Source: Kovacikia minuta CCNUW1 | GTDB taxonomy: Bacteria > Cyanobacteriota > Cyanobacteriia > Leptolyngbyales > Leptolyngbyaceae | Direction: 5' to 3' | DNA length: 64,000 nucleotides | NCBI RefSeq assembly: GCF_020091585.1 | Contig: NZ_CP083582.1 | Coordinates: forward strand, 372,001 to 436,000 | Shown: one piece after another, positions 60,920-64,000 of the stretch | Layout: every line of letters begins with the position of its first letter | How positions within the stretch are numbered: position 1 is the first letter of the stretch | Position numbers and translations under genes: made by a program | Notes under the pieces: model-generated | Seen by the model: only the letters and a program-made list of their open reading frames with translations | Told to the model about the DNA's origin: nothing | Database searches by the model: none

Positions 60920-61196
60920 AACCCCGTTGTATAACCATCCCCTGCCTGAGATTGAGCAGTGGCTGATTGAGCACGGCTGCAAACAAGACAAAACAGAGCT
61001 ACACTGCTGGCAAATTCAGCGTCCTGATTGGGATGCAGAGCTTTGTCTCGATATCGACCAGCTTACCGTTCGCTACTTTCAGCCTGGAGAAGGGGCGTCC
61101 TCGACGGAGCCATTCAGCCAACCTGCTGTTCAACGCTCCTTCAAATACTCCCTCAGCCGCCAGGACATTGAAGCCGCAGTATTTGCGGGTCCGTAA
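60900..61196 (+). CDS. DUF3143 family protein
   Basis: 98 residues. PETPLYNHPLPEIEQWLIEHGC, then HCWQIQRPDWDAELCLDIDQLTVRYFQPG and the end QRSFKYSLSRQDIEAAVFAGP agree closely with the cyanobacterial DUF3143 family as I recall it. The function is unknown. The ATG lies 20 bases inside the J-domain gene, so both are translated from one message. Confidence 0.8.
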   Translation: MPLPPPETPLYNHPLPEIEQWLIEHGCKQDKTELHCWQIQRPDWDAELCLDIDQLTVRYFQPGEGASSTEPFSQPAVQRSFKYSLSRQDIEAAVFAGP

Positions 61197-61238
61197 ACAA
61201 AATTATGAGTTTTCGAATTATGAGTTTTGAATTTTGAA

Positions 61239-61734
61239 TTATAAGTTTGAGGCGGTCTTCTTTTTTTCCTTCCTACACCAATTAGTTACCTCTTTAGCAA
61301 GGTACTCTCCTTGCTCTGCCGCCTCTCTGGCTTTTTCTAAAAAATCATCGATCGATTGAGTTGGTTGACCAGGATCAGACCTAACAATGGCATGAACAGC
61401 CATATTTCTGGTAATCCGCCATTCCTCAGTAGCATCAATGAGATCTTTGCATGAATCTGCTTGAGATGCATTTGAAACTTCTGAGCGCCAGCACTGAATT
61501 AGCTTATGTAGTGACGGCCACTGACCATATTTGTTTTTCGATATTGGATTCGATGCTGTTGGACGGGACAGGTAACCGATTAGACGATCCGTGATTATAC
61601 TCTCTTGAATCGTAATAGCTTCTAAAAAAACCATGCTCCTGAGCTAACCGGATACGAGACCATGCTTCACGGTATGACTCATACTTGCCAACATTTCCTC
61701 CAACAGATTTTTCTGGAGAGGTGCTCTTTCTCAT
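61239..61734 (-). pseudogene. Conserved hypothetical protein, frameshifted at an A7/T7 run
   Basis: The first frame (from ATG at 61734) reads YESYREAWSRIRLAQEHGF; the second continues LEAITIQESIITDRLIGYLSRP and runs to KKKTASNL. The switch falls on seven consecutive T (A7 on the plus strand, 61624-61630); with six T the two join as EHGFLEAITIQES. The whole would be about 164 residues, helical, with a SRIRLAQEHGFLEAI motif seen in proteins that sense or mark phage or mobile elements of unknown function. A homopolymer length error in the sequence is likely. Confidence 0.6.
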
Positions 61735-61801
61735 AAGTGCTACTCCCTATTACCTCTCTGGACTGTCTACAGCCAACAACTTAAAACTTAAAACTTAGAA
61801 C

Positions 61802-62551
61802 TTATAACTTCCCAAATCGTCGTTCTCGTTGTTGATAGTCGCAAAGGGCTTGATGGAATTCCTGACGGTTGAAGTCGGGCCAGAAGGTGTCGGTGACATA
61901 AATCTCCGCATAGGCCATTTGCCAAAGCAGGAAATTGCTCAGGCGCATTTCTCCACTGGTGCGAATTAATAGGTCAGGATCACAGACGCCGGAGGTATAG
62001 AGATGACGCTCAAACATTGCCTCATCAATCTGCTCCGGTTGGATTAACCCCTGCTCAACCTTGGTTGCGATCGCCCGACAGGCTTTCAGGATTTCCTGGC
62101 GTCCCCCATAATTTGTGGCGATAGTAAACTGGATGCCCTGATTGTTCTTGGTTGCCGTAACCGATCGCTCAATTTCATCCCTCAAAGAAGTAGGCAATGC
62201 GTGTAGATTGCCTACAAACCGAATTTGAACGTTCTCCTGCATCATCTCGCGCAGTTCCTGCCGCAAAACACGCTCGAACAGGGTCATCAAAAATTCCACT
62301 TCCTCTGACGGTCTACCCCAATTTTCGGTAGAAAAAGCATACGCAGTCAGTGCTTGAATCCCCCAATCTCGGCAACAGCGAAGTAACTCCTTGAGTACAT
62401 CTACTCCCCGTCGGTGCCCCATAATCCTGGGCATTCCTCGACGTTTTGCCCAGCGCCCGTTACCATCCATAATTACGGCAACATGTCTGGGCAATCGCTC
62501 TCGTACAAGATCAGCAGGCAACTCTTGCAAAACGGTCGGCTGTACAGTCAT
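61802..62551 (-). CDS. uppS: Isoprenyl transferase (undecaprenyl pyrophosphate synthase)
   Basis: About 249 residues from the ATG at 62551. The cis-prenyltransferase signature [28 protein letters not shown] includes the catalytic Asp, followed by [25 protein letters not shown] and the end [33 protein letters not shown]. It makes the C55 lipid carrier for cell-wall and glycan building. It is 355 bases downstream of cdaA on the same strand, in the usual cyanobacterial neighbourhood. The spacer 62552-62906 shows no other feature. Confidence 0.95.
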   Translation of the reverse strand: MTVQPTVLQELPADLVRERLPRHVAVIMDGNGRWAKRRGMPRIMGHRRGVDVLKELLRCCRDWGIQALTAYAFSTENWGRPSEEVEFLMTLFERVLRQELREMMQENVQIRFVGNLHALPTSLRDEIERSVTATKNNQGIQFTIATNYGGRQEILKACRAIATKVEQGLIQPEQIDEAMFERHLYTSGVCDPDLLIRTSGEMRLSNFLLWQMAYAEIYVTDTFWPDFNRQEFHQALCDYQQRERRFGKL

Positions 62552-62906
62552 TTTTTCTCCCAAAAAGCAGATGATTAACTTCACCTGAAGCAAACTCAAT
62601 GCTCCTGCTCCGGGAGAATCAAAGTTCCGGAGGAGTAAGCCATTGATTCAGTAGCCAGGATAGCGAATCTTTTTTAACTCCTTTCAAAGCCAATTAACTC
62701 CAGCTTTGTTGATGCCGTCAATGGTTTTACCTTCAGACTTAAGATTCTTTGTCTAAGCTTGATGTTTCCCCAATGAAGGTGATGAACGATTCGGAGACAG
62801 GGTGAGGAATAGGGGGTTAGAACCAAAAATTCAGATTCATCATCCGAAATTCGTAATTCATAATTTGCATTTCCTCTTACCCTTAGGCTCTGTTCTAATT
62901 TTCGCT

Positions 62907-63839
62907 CTAATTTTTGCGTTTCCAGGGTCGCAGTAAGCGTGAAATGAGTGCCATTCCTTTTGCCTCGATCTGGCGACCCAGGCTACGGAAATCTGGAGCA
63001 ACAGGTTCACGATCGACGGTTTGGGAAAACCGTGCTTCCAATAGTTCCTTGAGCTTACTGCTTGTCAGGGGACGATTTAGCATTCCCCGTTCCGCAAGTG
63101 AAATTGATCCGGTTTCTTCCGAAACCACTACACAAATACAATTCTCAACCCGTTCGGTAATTCCCATCGCTGCCCGGTGTCGGGTGCCGAGTTGTCGTGA
63201 TGCAGTCCGTTCAGACAGCGGCAAAATCACACCAGCCGCAATTACACGCCCATCGCGAATTAAAACAGCACCATCATGCAGGAGTGTGGATGTCTGAAAA
63301 ATCGTCTGGAGAAGTTCTTTGGATACTTCTGCATTCAATCTTACACCTGGGACTGAAAAATCCCGTTCATCAATTGGGGTACCCGTTTCCAGGATGAGGA
63401 GGGCACCGGTTCGGTTTTGAGACAATTCCTTCACTGCATCGACGATTTCATCCGTGACACTACCAGATTTGAGTGTTGTTCTGCGAGAGGATTGGAAGAG
63501 CTGAAGGATTTCGCCCCGCCCCAACTGTTCTAAAAACCGACGAAACTCTGACTGCAAAATAAACGCCATGGCGACAGCAGAGCCAATCACCAAATTATTT
63601 AGAACAAAACTCAGCAGAGTTAGCTCTAACCGTCTACTCAGCGCTGCCGCAAGCATGAGAATAATGAACCCTCGAACCATCCACAGGGTTCTCCGCTCAC
63701 CAATGATGACCAGCATCATATAGGTGACAGCCAGGACCAAACCAATATCAACCAGAGATCTCAGGTTACTAATGACCAAAAGTAACAGGGACTGCATCCA
63801 GCCGGGGTCTGTCAGCCATTGCTTCCATAGATATCCCAT
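62907..63839 (-). CDS. cdaA: Diadenylate cyclase CdaA
   Basis: 310 residues. Three N-terminal membrane helices (LLLLVISNLRSLVDIGLVLAV, TLWMVRGFIILMLAAAL, VLNNLVIGSAVAMAFI) are followed by the DAC domain with the hallmark LHDGAVLIRDGRVIAAGVILP and GTRHRAAMGITE motifs. It makes the second messenger c-di-AMP, which controls osmolyte and potassium homeostasis and the day/night switch in cyanobacteria. The RLLRPWKRKN tail is basic. It is followed by uppS and preceded by the end of a probable lysA, the common cyanobacterial order. Confidence 0.95.
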   Translation of the reverse strand: MGYLWKQWLTDPGWMQSLLLLVISNLRSLVDIGLVLAVTYMMLVIIGERRTLWMVRGFIILMLAAALSRRLELTLLSFVLNNLVIGSAVAMAFILQSEFRRFLEQLGRGEILQLFQSSRRTTLKSGSVTDEIVDAVKELSQNRTGALLILETGTPIDERDFSVPGVRLNAEVSKELLQTIFQTSTLLHDGAVLIRDGRVIAAGVILPLSERTASRQLGTRHRAAMGITERVENCICVVVSEETGSISLAERGMLNRPLTSSKLKELLEARFSQTVDREPVAPDFRSLGRQIEAKGMALISRLLRPWKRKN

Positions 63840-63875
63840 TGATCTGGACTAACCCTGCCTCTACAAAATTTTGAA

Positions 63876-63960
63876 TTTTAAGTTTTAAGTTTTAAGTTTT
63901 AAGTTACAAGATAGGTTTATTCAAAACTCATCATTCAAAACTCATCATTCAAAACTCAAA
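63876..63960. repeat. STRR (TTTTAAG)n followed by 14-bp unit repeats
   Basis: Four TTTTAAG units end at 63905. From 63921 come three copies of a 14-base unit CAAAACTCATCATT (a double heptamer). Confidence 0.8.
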
Positions 63961-63961
63961 A

Positions 63962-64000
63962 CTATTTCAGCCGTTCTGGCAAGCGATCCTGGCGCATCAA
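63962..64000 (-). CDS. C-terminal end of a probable diaminopimelate decarboxylase (partial)
   Basis: Only the last 12 codons are inside the window: LMRQDRLPERLK then TAG. This resembles the C-terminus of cyanobacterial LysA, and lysA normally precedes cdaA in the same orientation in these genomes, but 12 residues cannot prove it. It is cut by the window end. Confidence 0.4.
   Translation of the reverse strand: MMRQDRLPERLK

Overview
The window comes from a cyanobacterium, probably filamentous. The octamer GCGATCGC (HIP1) is scattered through almost every native gene. Genes of oxygenic photosynthetic bacteria are present (Ycf34, the photosystem I assembly protein Ycf3, a glycogen synthase, and cyanobacteria-only families such as DUF2996 and DUF3143). 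Most spacers are filled with heptanucleotide tandem arrays of the STRR type known from cyanobacteria. The exact genus cannot be read from the sequence.

Layout. 0-4 kb: a renalase-like flavoprotein, a small basic protein, a CCA-adding-enzyme-like nucleotidyltransferase, Ycf34 and a HicB antitoxin with a broken hicA. 4-7.3 kb: a NACHT NTPase with an N-terminal helix-turn-helix, then a gene-poor stretch with an inverted repeat and a 21-bp tandem repeat. 7.3-12 kb: a membrane mannosyltransferase-like protein, DUF2996, an alpha/beta hydrolase, a TPR protein and two conserved unknowns. 12-17 kb: two large histidine kinases and a stand-alone response regulator. 17-26 kb: a frameshifted solute-binding lipoprotein, DUF2470, DUF4230, a very large PAS/GAF kinase and a frameshifted aroA. 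26.8-33.5 kb: an apparent iron-uptake locus made of an outer-membrane porin, a two-domain multicopper oxidase, a lipoprotein with a helix-hairpin-helix domain, and two tandem FTR1 permeases. 33.5-41.3 kb: accessory region with a degenerate AAA+ ATPase divergent from a DUF4157 protein whose C-terminus looks like a phosphoribosyltransferase-fold effector, a Uma2 protein and a TIR-transmembrane-WD40 protein. 41-49.8 kb: penicillin acylase (frameshifted), FHA-PrsW membrane protease, peptide deformylase, MscL and glutaminase. 49.9-52.3 kb: a ParA ATPase, a coiled-coil partner resembling the carboxysome-positioning pair McdA/McdB, and a polyphosphate glucokinase. 52.3-64 kb: housekeeping genes including gatC, ycf3, glgA, a phosphoribosyltransferase, a type-4 uracil-DNA glycosylase, a J-domain protein, uppS, cdaA and the tail of a probable lysA.

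How genes work together. In the iron locus the porin would admit metal to the periplasm, the oxidase would convert Fe(II) to Fe(III), the lipoprotein may bind or hand over metal, and FTR1 would carry Fe(III) inward, much like yeast Fet3/Ftr1. The oxidase and lipoprotein promoters share a similar box over their -35 elements. The DUF4157 protein and adjacent AAA+ ATPase resemble payload and accessory parts of extracellular contractile injection systems, but no sheath or tube gene lies in the window.

Quality caveat. Six genes, including aroA, are broken by a single-base frameshift that is repaired in every case by removing one base. This pattern is more easily explained by insertion errors in the assembled sequence than by six independent pseudogenes. 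All family names were assigned by reading motifs without database searches.
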